NCBI GenBank assembly: GCA_036867785.1
Contig: CP145409.1
Coordinates: 1,054,001 to 1,118,000 of the forward strand
Length of the DNA: 64,000 bases
Direction of reading: 5' to 3'
Source: Plasmodiophora brassicae
Lineage: Eukaryota > Endomyxa: Phytomyxea > Phytomyxea > Plasmodiophorida
A program made the translations under genes and the position numbers. Below, piece after piece: positions 55,745-64,000 of this stretch. Each line of letters begins with the position of its first letter. The stretch's first letter is position 1. The notes below the pieces were generated by a model. It worked only from the letters and a program-made list of their open reading frames with translations, was not told the origin of the DNA and made no database searches.

Positions 55745-57187
55745 TCATTTGTTGGATCGGCTGTCGAGCGGCATCTTTGTCTCGCCAACGTGGACTTGTA
55801 CACTGCCGTACTGCATGAGCCGGGACTGATCACCGACGCCCTCCGACTGGAGAGCGCCTCGGAGACGTTGCTCCTGCTCGACCTTCTCGGCGAATTGCCT
55901 CCACATGGCAGGGTTCTCGACCTTGAATCGGGCAAACGTGTCCGCGTCCATCAACTTGAAGATTTCTTGCTGCGCGATAGCGAACGTGTTCTCGTGTAGA
56001 AGCGCGCCGTCTATGAACTGGTTGCTGCGAAATGCTCGCACGAAATTGGACGACAGGTTCACTTCCTGAGGGGCGCCAGGCGCCAGATATTCGTGATAGA
56101 TCTGTCTGGCCAAGCAAAGGTTCTCATCCGGTGATCGCTTCGCGTAATCGTTCTTGAACGACACGGCGGCGAGGAAGAAGTTGACGTTCTCGCTGGCCAT
56201 CTCCTTGTCGCAGAACTCCTTGAACTTCGCTCGCCCCTCCGGGGTCAAAATGAATTTCTCCAGCATTCGTACGTTGCCAGCCGACTCTGCCTCGTTCGCG
56301 AATATGGGGAACACCATGGTCGTGATGACAATTGTCGCAAATGCATACCCGATGTTGAACACCTCGGTAAAGATGTCCGTCCAGAAGGCATTCTTTGTGA
56401 AGGCACCTCTCGTGATCGTGTCGATATTGATGGCACCGAGGCCCACGAAATCCATCGCCACAAACACCGCCTGCAGGATGTTCAGCGTGATGTAGAATTG
56501 CATGCGACGTACGGCGGATGGCGGCAAGGACAACAATTTCATCAGATTGCGCATGCGAACAACGATGCTGACTGTCAATGCGACAATAATGATGCCCTCC
56601 ACGTGGTAGATTAGTTGCGGGTACACGATGGACAACGAGACGGTTGGAGCGGCGGATTGTGCAATCGGGTACAACGCCAATGACAGAAACGAATAGGCCT
56701 CATACGCGACAAATTCCCATGTTCGCCCGAAAGACACTCCCAAATGTTTCTTCACCGTCACGTGCCAGTAGGCGAGGCCGAGGAAATGTGCACTGCTCTT
56801 CAGCGCGAACGCCACATTCAGTAACTCATTGCAGACGGGAAGCAGTGTGAACTGATCGTAGCCGTTCCACATGCCCGCCGGCAGAGGTACAGCGTGGACA
56901 ACGTCCTTCTGCGTCATGTACTCGGTGACCAGGTACCCCTCCGTGTATTTGACCTTGACGTTGATGGCGTTGTAAACATCGTAAACGATCAGGGAAATGA
57001 GGTTTAAAACGGCGACGATGCCTTGGATGTTGGGCTGTCGCGTCTTCGTGTTGATCGGGCACAGGACGGCGATTCCCTGCTTGTTCTGTGCAATGCGAAC
57101 CACCAGGTATAAGAGCGATATTGTCAGCAGAGCGCACCGGTCCATGTACGACAACGGCGGTAGATGCGACAACACAATCGGGAACAT
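55745..57187 (-). CDS. Type-B seven-helix RGS protein, copy 2
   Basis: 480 residues. The start is the ATG at 57187 (MFPIVLSHLPPLSY), which aligns with copy 1; the longer frame upstream lacks an ATG. Seven helices are followed by RGS (LEKFILTPEGRAKF; ASENVNFFLAAVSFKNDY; IYHEYLAPGAPQEVNLS; FARFKVENPAMWRQF). Helix-3/4 landmark HVTVKKHLGVSFGRTWEF is identical to copy 1. It lies 270 bases upstream of copy 1 in a head-to-tail array. C-terminal to RGS is a short variable tail (GETKMPLDSRSNK). Confidence 0.9.
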   Translation of the reverse strand: MFPIVLSHLPPLSYMDRCALLTISLLYLVVRIAQNKQGIAVLCPINTKTRQPNIQGIVAVLNLISLIVYDVYNAINVKVKYTEGYLVTEYMTQKDVVHAVPLPAGMWNGYDQFTLLPVCNELLNVAFALKSSAHFLGLAYWHVTVKKHLGVSFGRTWEFVAYEAYSFLSLALYPIAQSAAPTVSLSIVYPQLIYHVEGIIIVALTVSIVVRMRNLMKLLSLPPSAVRRMQFYITLNILQAVFVAMDFVGLGAINIDTITRGAFTKNAFWTDIFTEVFNIGYAFATIVITTMVFPIFANEAESAGNVRMLEKFILTPEGRAKFKEFCDKEMASENVNFFLAAVSFKNDYAKRSPDENLCLARQIYHEYLAPGAPQEVNLSSNFVRAFRSNQFIDGALLHENTFAIAQQEIFKLMDADTFARFKVENPAMWRQFAEKVEQEQRLRGALQSEGVGDQSRLMQYGSVQVHVGETKMPLDSRSNK

Positions 57188-57999
57188 TGGTGTACGACGG
57201 TCGTTCGGATTGTGCCATACTTGTTGACGCACCGATCCGATCTGCGACCGTCCATGGTACTGAATAATATGGCAAATATCTTCCCGGCGAGTTCCGCAGC
57301 ATCCCTTTGGCCCTGAGAGATTGTCATTTATCGGCGCATGGCCACTGGACGTGTGACAGCGGCAATCGATCGTCGGGTTTCTTCTGCATCAGCTGGACAG
57401 ATTCTACCTGAGAAGAACACGAAGGCATGCTGAGGCGCCAACCTGCTTGGTCCAGAAACTTCGAATGCTCGCCTCGATGCCAAGGACGGGCATGGTCCCA
57501 GGTTTCAGGTGATTGGGCTTCCCGCGAATGCGAAGTGGCAAGCGCACGCGCTCGTGAGGCTTGGAGAAAGCAGACGGGGAGGCTCGCTCTGCATCGCTCG
57601 GCTGATATTCGCTGACGATCGCGGCGGGTTCTTCGACGGAAGGCAGTTCAGGATTTGAACAGATTCCACCCACCTCTTCCATTCACAAACATGCACGCTG
57701 GACTCTACGCCTGTATCGTAATCTCTGCGCCCAACGGCGCCGTTCTAGCCTCAGCATCAGCGATGGGCTGACCCAAGTCAATCAATCCAGCCTGCGGCTC
57801 CCGCACCGGCGCCGTCCACCTGTGCGTGCTGACGTCGATCGTACCGATGGCGTGACCGAGCATCGTCGTGTGGGAATGAACGCTCTCGACCTATTTGCGT
57901 TAACGTACATCGCGGTGTCCACAGAGTTGCCACTGTCCAGGTTTCGAGTTTCGCTGCGTTCTAGATTATCACTGCCACCCACGTGCCGGGCATTCATGT
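57188..57999. other. Spacer between type-B RGS copies 2 and 3
   Basis: About 810 bases. The only candidate gene is the small frame at 57404-57682 listed separately. Otherwise nothing is recognised. Confidence 0.35.
57404..57682 (-). CDS. Possible small hypothetical protein
   Basis: 92 residues from the ATG at 57682. The Glu/Pro/Ser-rich start (MEEVGGICSNPELPSVEE) turns basic (RVRLPLRIRGKPNHLK). No domain, signal or membrane span is visible. It may be a chance frame or one exon of an unplaced gene between two type-B RGS copies. Confidence 0.3.
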   Translation of the reverse strand: MEEVGGICSNPELPSVEEPAAIVSEYQPSDAERASPSAFSKPHERVRLPLRIRGKPNHLKPGTMPVLGIEASIRSFWTKQVGASACLRVLLR

Positions 58000-59439
58000 T
58001 TATACACGAGCTGCAGAAGTGGTTTGGCTCGTACCGCTAACGTGGATATGGACGCTGCTGGTCGGAATGAAGTGCGACTGGTCGCCGACGCCATTCGACA
58101 GGAGGGCACCTCGGAGACGTCGCTCCTGATCGACTTTCTCGGCGAACTGGTTCCACACTGCTGGGTTCTGGACCTTGAATCGCGCGAACGTTTCCGAATC
58201 CAACAACTTTAGGATCTCCTGCTGCGCGTATGTGAACGTATCTTCGAATAGAAGCGTGTCATCTTTGAACCCATTGGCTCGGAAACCTTCCACGGCATCG
58301 AAGGACAAGTTCACTTCTTGAGGGGCTCCAGGAGCCAGGTATTCGTTGTAGATCTGCTGAGCCAGGAGCAAGTTGTCCTCATGTGTGCGCCTCGCATAGT
58401 CGTCCTTGAACGCTGCGACCTGCAGGACGAAATTGATGTTCTCGCTGGCCATCACCTTCTCGCAGAACGTCTTGAACTTGGATCGTCCTTCTGGGGTCCT
58501 GATGAACTTCACCAACATCCGCACGTTGTCGGCAGCATCCGTTTCTTCCAGGAAAATGGGGAACACCATGGTCGTGATCACTATTGTCGCCAGCGCATAG
58601 CCAATGTTGAATATCGCAGTGAAGATATCTGTCCAAAAGGCGTTCTTCGTGAACGCGCCCGTCGTCATCGCATCGATGTTGATGGTGCCGAGGCCGATAA
58701 ACTCCAGCGCCACAAATACTGCCTGCATGACGTTCAGCGTGATGTAGAATTGCATGCGGCGCACCATCGAAGGAGGCAGCGACAGCTGTTGCAGGAGGCA
58801 GCGCATGCGAACGACGATGCTGATGGTCAGGATGACGACAATCAGGTTCTCAGCGTGGTAGACCAGCTGAGGGTATATGATCGACATGCCCACAGTGGGG
58901 GCGGCGGCTTGTGCAATCGGGTACAGGGCCAGCGATAGCACAGAATACGCTTCGTAGGCGAGGAACTCCCAGGTCCTTCCGAAGGACACGCCCAGCTGCT
59001 TCTTGACGGTCACATGCCAGTACGCCAGCGCCAAGAAGTGTGCGCTGCTCTTCAAGGCGAATGTCACGTTGATCAGCTCATTGCAGACCGGCAGCAATGC
59101 GAACTGGTCATTGGGACTCCACTTGCCGGCGGGCAGAGGGATCGCTTGGACAACGTCCTTCTCCGCCAAGTATTGGGTGACCAGGAATCCCTCCGTGTAC
59201 TTGATCTTGACGTTGATGACGTCATACACCTGGAAAAGGATCAAGGCAACGAGGTTCAGTGTGGCGATGAGGCCTTGGATGTTGGGCTGTCGCGTATTCA
59301 TGTTAACCGGGCGCAGCACGGCGAACCCATGCTTATTCTGGCTTAGGCGCAGTACCAAATAGACGAGCGACACCGACAGCAACACGAATCGTTCGATGTA
59401 GGAGAACGGCGCTAGGTGAGACAACGCCAGCGGGATCAT
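58000..59439 (-). CDS. Type-B seven-helix RGS protein, copy 3
   Basis: 479 residues from the ATG at 59439 (MIPLALSHLAPFSY); an in-frame ATG at 59550 would add 37 residues not matched by the paralogues. Seven helices with HVTVKKQLGVSFGRTWEF are followed by RGS (LVKFIRTPEGRSKF; ASENINFVLQVAAFKDDY; IYNEYLAPGAPQEVNLS; FARFKVQNPAVWNQF). The 810-base gap to copy 2 is wider than between copies 1 and 2. Intronless, like its siblings. Confidence 0.9.
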   Translation of the reverse strand: MIPLALSHLAPFSYIERFVLLSVSLVYLVLRLSQNKHGFAVLRPVNMNTRQPNIQGLIATLNLVALILFQVYDVINVKIKYTEGFLVTQYLAEKDVVQAIPLPAGKWSPNDQFALLPVCNELINVTFALKSSAHFLALAYWHVTVKKQLGVSFGRTWEFLAYEAYSVLSLALYPIAQAAAPTVGMSIIYPQLVYHAENLIVVILTISIVVRMRCLLQQLSLPPSMVRRMQFYITLNVMQAVFVALEFIGLGTINIDAMTTGAFTKNAFWTDIFTAIFNIGYALATIVITTMVFPIFLEETDAADNVRMLVKFIRTPEGRSKFKTFCEKVMASENINFVLQVAAFKDDYARRTHEDNLLLAQQIYNEYLAPGAPQEVNLSFDAVEGFRANGFKDDTLLFEDTFTYAQQEILKLLDSETFARFKVQNPAVWNQFAEKVDQERRLRGALLSNGVGDQSHFIPTSSVHIHVSGTSQTTSAARV

Positions 59440-60706
59440 CGCGCCCGGCAACGGGATATTGCACACTGGAAAGGGCGCGGGAGATATGCACACGCGGACA
59501 ATATTATGCATCGCATCGGCGACAAAATATCTGCGCGAGCCCACTTTCAAATCTTCGGCTGTATGTACGTCGATGGTCTCGTGCGGTTTGCCGTACCAAG
59601 AAGTGGCCAGGGATCTCCCGGAATATCAATTTGCATTTCGGTTCCTCTACCAATCCGTGTTCATCAAATGTAACGCCGCGGCAGATCGGCTGAAACGGCA
59701 ACGTTCAGACAATGCAGATCGTCGGCATCGGCTATGAAGAGACGTTCGCGCCAGTAGCCAAACTAAATCGTTGACCGGAACCCATTGAGGTTAAGACGCC
59801 CTCGCAGCTGGTGAGCTGGAACAAATTCAGCGAGGTCTCGATCTCTCCCGCCCGCAAGGTCACAACGCTCTGATCGTCGACGACCTCGCACCCGTTCTTT
59901 CCCAAATCGCCTCGTCTGATGAGTGATTACCGAGCTGGCCTGCCTCCTCAACAGCACGTTCAAGACGACTGGACGCCAGACGCCGGAGTGGAACAACACA
60001 GTTTGGGTACCTGTCGCGGAAGTCTCTTCATAGGCGATGCCTCACTTCATACGCGGCCACACTGGTATTGTGTGTGCGGGGCTAGCCTCGATTCTTGCTG
60101 GAGCGTCAGTGAACACGTTCTCGTGTATGCGTTGAATTTGTACCGTTGCCCGGTAATTTGCCAGGTATCGTATAAGGCATTGCCCTGCATGTTTGGATTG
60201 CATTGCCGATACTGCCACCGGAATGGTCAACTTTCAATCCACAAGTCGCAGCTTCGCCCAGCACATTTTGAGACGATATCAGCTGAACCTCAGCACAATT
60301 GGACAGAACCAGACCCTCGACCGAACCAGGAACAGGTGTACTGCTTAAGCATACACGGAAACCGAGACATGTAGGACGCGGCACTGGATATGACGACGAC
60401 AGAAATCCATCGTGCACTGAAAGGCATCGTAAGAGACAGAGCAAGAAGATCAGCGAAAAAGATGATGCGACAGCGCCTACGTCCTCAAGTATGCCGATAA
60501 ACTAGCCAATGGCTGGACGGTGAGAGGTTCATTGGATGAAATCAGTCATTAAAACAAACCGGTTCCGTAAATACGACTATCCGTGTCGTACAGAATCTCC
60601 ACAAGCCGCCCGCCATTGTCAAGGCTTCGTCTACCAGCCTCAAGAATGGCAGTAACCGTTAAGGTAGACTCCAGGGTGGGCAATTCTACAGAAATACCAT
60701 AAGCGT
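59440..60706. other. Gene-poor interval of about 1.25 kb with retroelement scrap
   Basis: This holds the Ty1/copia-like fragment at 59724-59771. Frames across the rest are short and interrupted. Degraded transposon sequence may extend beyond the recognisable motif. Confidence 0.45.
59724..59771 (+). mobile_element. Ty1/copia-type reverse transcriptase remnant
   Basis: Translation gives GIGYEETFAPVAKLNR followed at once by a stop. Y-x-E-T-F-A-P-V-A-K-L is the highly conserved start of the copia-class reverse transcriptase domain. No integrase, RNase H or LTRs were found around it, and the frame is broken on both sides, so this is a decayed fragment. Confidence 0.75.
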
Positions 60707-62201
60707 TCAGAGCTTGCGCATGGGCCCACTCTTAGAAATACCGGCGTTGAAATCCTGAGGTGATGAAGAGCCCTCTCGAACCATGTGGACTGCCTCAACG
60801 AACCGCGAGAAGCTCTGGTACCCGTATCCTTGCTGGCCAACGAAGCGCCCTTGATGATCGGGGACGTAACGCATGTAGAGCGGGTTGACGGATGCGAAAC
60901 CCTGGAATAAACCCATCAGCAACTTGGATAACGTTGACAAAGCACAACGCCCTACATCAGCATCTGTGGCAGCGGTGTATCCGCGATGAGCCTGATCCAC
61001 TGAGACCTCTCCCGAAGCGCCTAAATAAAAGAACCGCTGCTGCGAATGCACGTCAGCCTTGGCGGCTGCCCAGGATGCTGTATAGACGGCGGTGCCAGCA
61101 GAATGCGGTGCTGCCAAATTCACCCACTGCACGGTTAACGTTATTGTGTCTTCGACGTTCTGGCGACCCAAAACCTTGTTCGCGATGCCGTTTGATGCGA
61201 CCGCAGACACAAGTGTGGGTCGGGCAATGCCGGTCAGGGCCCAGGCATGGAAATCGATGTGGTGGCTGTTCAAGTAATAACTGCACGACGTCAGCACCAT
61301 CCTGAAAACTCTAATGAGTGGCGAACCTGATGTCGCTGCTGATTCCTGCCCAGCTCTTAAACGTCGCCAACTGACCCTCTGGAACGTTACGCCGTCAACT
61401 GAAAGCAATCGTTGGTGTCGGTACTCATGACTGACTCGGTTGGCTCATGTACGCGTAGAAATAGTTGAAAGGACCCAAGTTGCGAATGCGATTACGTGCA
61501 TCATCGTATACAGGATCGTATCGTTTATGGACCTACGTGACAGTTAACGACGCAGGACTCAGGACGTGATCGGGTTGACAAACCTCAACGACGACGATAA
61601 CATTTTTCTCTCGAGCGCGTTTAACAAGACTAAGGTGCTCGACGACAGTCTTAACAGGGGGTTTGGTTAATATGACATGCATGCCTCGTTCAATGGCTGC
61701 CAATGCGATTGCGTAATGAGTATCATCGGGGGTAAATATCGACACGATGTCGCCAGGGCTGAACTGCATTTGGGCTCAGGAACAGACCAGCGCATAACAT
61801 TACGCTACGACCGTGTACCTTATCGAGTGCTTTCTCGTACGCCTGTGGGTCGCGAGTAACATCGTCCGCAGGGAACGTTTCGCAATGAACACCGATCCCT
61901 TTATAGACGTCGCCGATTGCTCGCTGAAGGTGCGCACGAATCGCAGGGAACTTGATACCCGAAGTTCCACAAAGGCCGACGCGAGGCCCAATCTGCGGAC
62001 GCCATTCAGATCCCGCCAGCAGTTGCCACATGCAACACTACGAACCTGCCCGCGGGCGCGCAGATCGAACATGACCAACGCGACGACGCCGCATCGCTTG
62101 TCGCTCTGCGTCACCTCGCCATCGCGCTGGCCCACGCTGCAGACGTAGCCCGTCGTGTACTCGCCAGTGCCGATACAGAGACAGTTCGGCAACGCCGTCA
62201 T
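60707..62201 (-). CDS. Gfo/Idh/MocA-family NAD(P)-dependent oxidoreductase
   Basis: Six exons: 62201-62046, 61992-61819, 61763-61584, 61532-61436, 61378-61327 and 61280-60707 (410 residues). Introns are 46-57 nt. The Rossmann part is [19 protein letters not shown] and [18 protein letters not shown], then [11 protein letters not shown], the family's (E/T)KP nicotinamide motif. The joins restore [30 protein letters not shown] and [14 protein letters not shown], typical of the C-terminal beta-sheet domain with its catalytic-region histidines. The family oxidises or reduces sugars and sugar acids; the substrate is unknown. N-terminal residues 1-52 precede the usual Rossmann start. Cytosolic by default. 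Confidence 0.9.
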
Positions 62202-62386
62202 GTGCCAACCTGCTCGATGCGAAATGGGCAATTTTGGACAATTCCCCTTGTGTCTTGTTGTGTCAAGGTCCTCATCTCCGCGCGACCTTTGAGTCCATTG
62301 GCATGCACTCTGCAAGCCCTCGGTCACATGCCTCGGCACTCAATAAACAACGGTATGTGTTGTATGACAATATATCGGGAGGAGCG

Positions 62387-62873
62387 TCATTTCAATTGAG
62401 AGGCGGAGTTCTGAATCCTTTGCTGGATGGCGTCCAGGACGGCCATGTGGCTGCGAAGAGATTTCGCAGCGCATTCGTCGACGAATTTCTGGGCTTTCGC
62501 GACGGATTCCGGGTCGGTTCGCGTTCCGAGACGGTCCTTCCCCTCGTCGTTGCACGTGAGGAGACCGCGTTGCACACGCTGCTGAAAGTCGTCCATTTCT
62601 TGCTCCACAACATGCTTCATTTTGTCCATGCGATTGGTACACGACTGCATGCACGCCTGGAGCGACTGCCCCTCCAACGCCACGTTGTCAAGGCATTCGG
62701 CCATGCACATATACGCACCCTGGGACAGCGATCAGAAACCCAAGCATGTTACAAATGCCAGGCAGATAACGAACCTTTTGCAGCGGTCGAAGATGCTCCC
62801 GGTCGAGTGTCTTAATCATGCCATCGACAGCTCGCTGGAGCACAGCCTGTTCCTGCTGCGCCTGAGCTGCCAT
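62387..62873 (-). CDS. FAM136A: FAM136A-like mitochondrial protein
   Basis: Exons 62873-62775 and 62719-62387 (143 residues), 55-nt intron. The start MAAQAQQEQAVLQRAVDGM leads to YMCMAECLDN, ACMQSC, DDFQQRVQRGLLTCNDEGKD and FVDECAAK. This Cys spacing (twin CxxxC pairs) and the FQ.R..R....CND.AKD block define FAM136A/DUF842 proteins. They reside in mitochondria, probably the intermembrane space; exact function is unsettled. Length equals that of human FAM136A (138). Confidence 0.9.
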
Positions 62874-63319
62874 TGAAACACTGCGGAGTGCGCTGCGCCA
62901 CCGCCCACCAGCCACAGCTGGCGTCCCGATAAGGGACGCACGTACACCCGGGACGGTACGGTAGCAACGTCGGTCACCACTCATCAGGCCCATCATTCTA
63001 TAGGCCGACACAATTTCTGTGGTAGTCCGTTCTGTACCTGCACCACCCAAACCCAACAACGTATCGATTGGCCGTTTGCCAGTCGCCTTTTACTCAGGTC
63101 TGCCCCGTATCCACAAAAGCGAACGCGTGGCCTGCCCGATAATCCTGCAATCTGCACAAGAGCCGTTTGCGACGTCTACAGCGCCAAAAGAAACGGCTAG
63201 GCTATTGGTGAAACTTGAAACGGCGGCGAAGTCGAGTGAACGTCGCGTCGCGTTTTTGGAGCAGTCCGCTGCGGGATCCCGGCAATCGTCACTGTCGCGG
63301 GTTTGCGGTTGGCACGACA

Positions 63320-64000
63320 ATGTGGTCGGGAGCGCGGCGCCTGCTGCAAAGAATACCGTCGCATGGGCGGTTGTCGTCCACGGCGGCGGTCTTTGTGGAT
63401 AAGAACACAAAGGTCATTGTCCAGGGATTCACCGGCAAGCAGGGAACGTTTCACTCCGAGCAGGCTATCGAGTATGGGACGCAGATGGTTGGCGGCGTCT
63501 CACCTGGCAAAGGCGGTCGAGAACATCTCGGCCTTCCCGTCTTCAATACCGTTGCAGAAGCGAAAGCCGCCACTGATGCTGACGCCACTGCCATCTACGT
63601 TCCTCCGCCATTCGCGGCGGCCGCCATTCTCGAAGCCATTGAGGCTGAAATCCCTCTGATTGTTGCGATCACTGAAGGAATTCCACAACACGACATGGTA
63701 GACCTCAGCTGCGTTACCGACAACTCGGATGTGCTGATTCATGCCATTTGACCATTAGGTGAAAGTGTTGCGCGCATTGAAAAAGAAACCCAATGTTCGA
63801 TTGATCGGCCCAAACTGTCCTGGAATCATTAAGCCAGGCGAGTGCAAGATTGGAATCATGCCAGGATACATTCACACGCCGGGCAAGATCGGTATCGTAT
63901 CAAGGAGTGGTACCCTCACCTACGAAGCTGTGCATCAGACAACGGCTGTCGGGTTAGGGCAGTCGACTTGCGTTGGAATTGGTGGTGATCCTTTCAACGG
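63320..64000 (+). CDS. SUCLG1: Succinyl-CoA ligase alpha subunit, mitochondrial (5' part)
   Basis: Exon 1 is 63320-63697 and exon 2 starts at 63759 and runs off the window end. The intron is 61 nt with donor ATG/GTAGAC. The start [13 protein letters not shown] is a mitochondrial presequence. CoA-binding residues are in [18 protein letters not shown], then GGVSPGKGG. After the splice comes [20 protein letters not shown], typical of the family. The phospho-histidine region is not reached. The TCA-cycle enzyme makes ATP or GTP from succinyl-CoA. An in-frame upstream extension exists but lacks a better ATG. Confidence 0.96.

Noticed and set aside
60186-60235. CxxC...G pattern (CRYCHRNG) resembling a retroviral-type zinc knuckle
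   Set aside because: The terminal His/Cys spacing is wrong and the order relative to the copia RT scrap is not that of a Gag-Pol. Treated as chance.

Overview
The window is eukaryotic nuclear DNA from a compact, GC-rich genome. Genes lie on both strands, usually 100-600 bases apart. Most genes are split by very short GT-AG introns (mostly 46-69 nt, several ending after a CTGAC/CTAAC-like branch site). There is no operon structure, no ribosome-binding-site pattern and no recognisable tRNA, rRNA or CRISPR. Core eukaryotic genes are present: Hsp70 with a C-terminal EEVD, a p68/DDX5-type helicase, Integrator subunit 6, cap guanine-N7 methyltransferase, Cyp40, mitochondrial EF-Ts, FAM136A and succinyl-CoA ligase alpha. 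A DZIP1 homologue implies a flagellated stage. My best guess is a zoosporic protist such as a plasmodiophorid (Rhizaria). That is inference from base composition, intron style and gene mix, not proof.

Layout. 1-1742: a kinase fused to an ANTH domain. 2196-4355: heat-shock-element cluster, TATA box and Hsp70. 4540-14365: tandem array of five type-A seven-helix-RGS genes (the middle one a pseudogene), interrupted by a PrsW-like membrane protease. 14455-25447: short alpha-actinin, an orphan seven-helix protein, an acidic secreted protein, a small tail-anchored protein, an SKP1-like/ankyrin protein, a membrane protein, a three-exon small secreted protein and a receptor-like protein with two lectin-like modules. 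25602-32500: DZIP1, an LMBR1-family protein and the DDX5-like helicase. 33292-44484: a protein with a luminal PA-like region and multiple membrane helices, a MAPKK, a PHD/Tudor-like reader, cap methyltransferase, INTS6 and several unknowns. 45011-53907: alpha/beta hydrolase, membrane-anchored GH16 enzyme, Cyp40, EF-Ts, a coiled-coil protein and an unknown. 54026-59439: three intronless type-B seven-helix-RGS genes. 59724-64000: a Ty1/copia scrap, a Gfo/Idh/MocA oxidoreductase, FAM136A and the start of succinyl-CoA ligase alpha.

The standout content is signalling. Eight single-chain receptor-like genes join seven predicted membrane helices to a cytoplasmic RGS domain, in two unrelated-looking families and two separate tandem clusters. 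Close by are other seven-helix proteins, a MAPKK and a NAK-type kinase fused to a phosphoinositide-binding ANTH domain. I rebuilt most multi-exon models by hand. Where all exons were placed (NAK-ANTH to its last visible exon, type-A RGS, DZIP1, LMBR1, MAPKK, INTS6, hydrolase, GH16, Cyp40, Gfo/Idh, FAM136A) the lengths sum to whole codons and the joins restore family motifs, but no transcript data were available.
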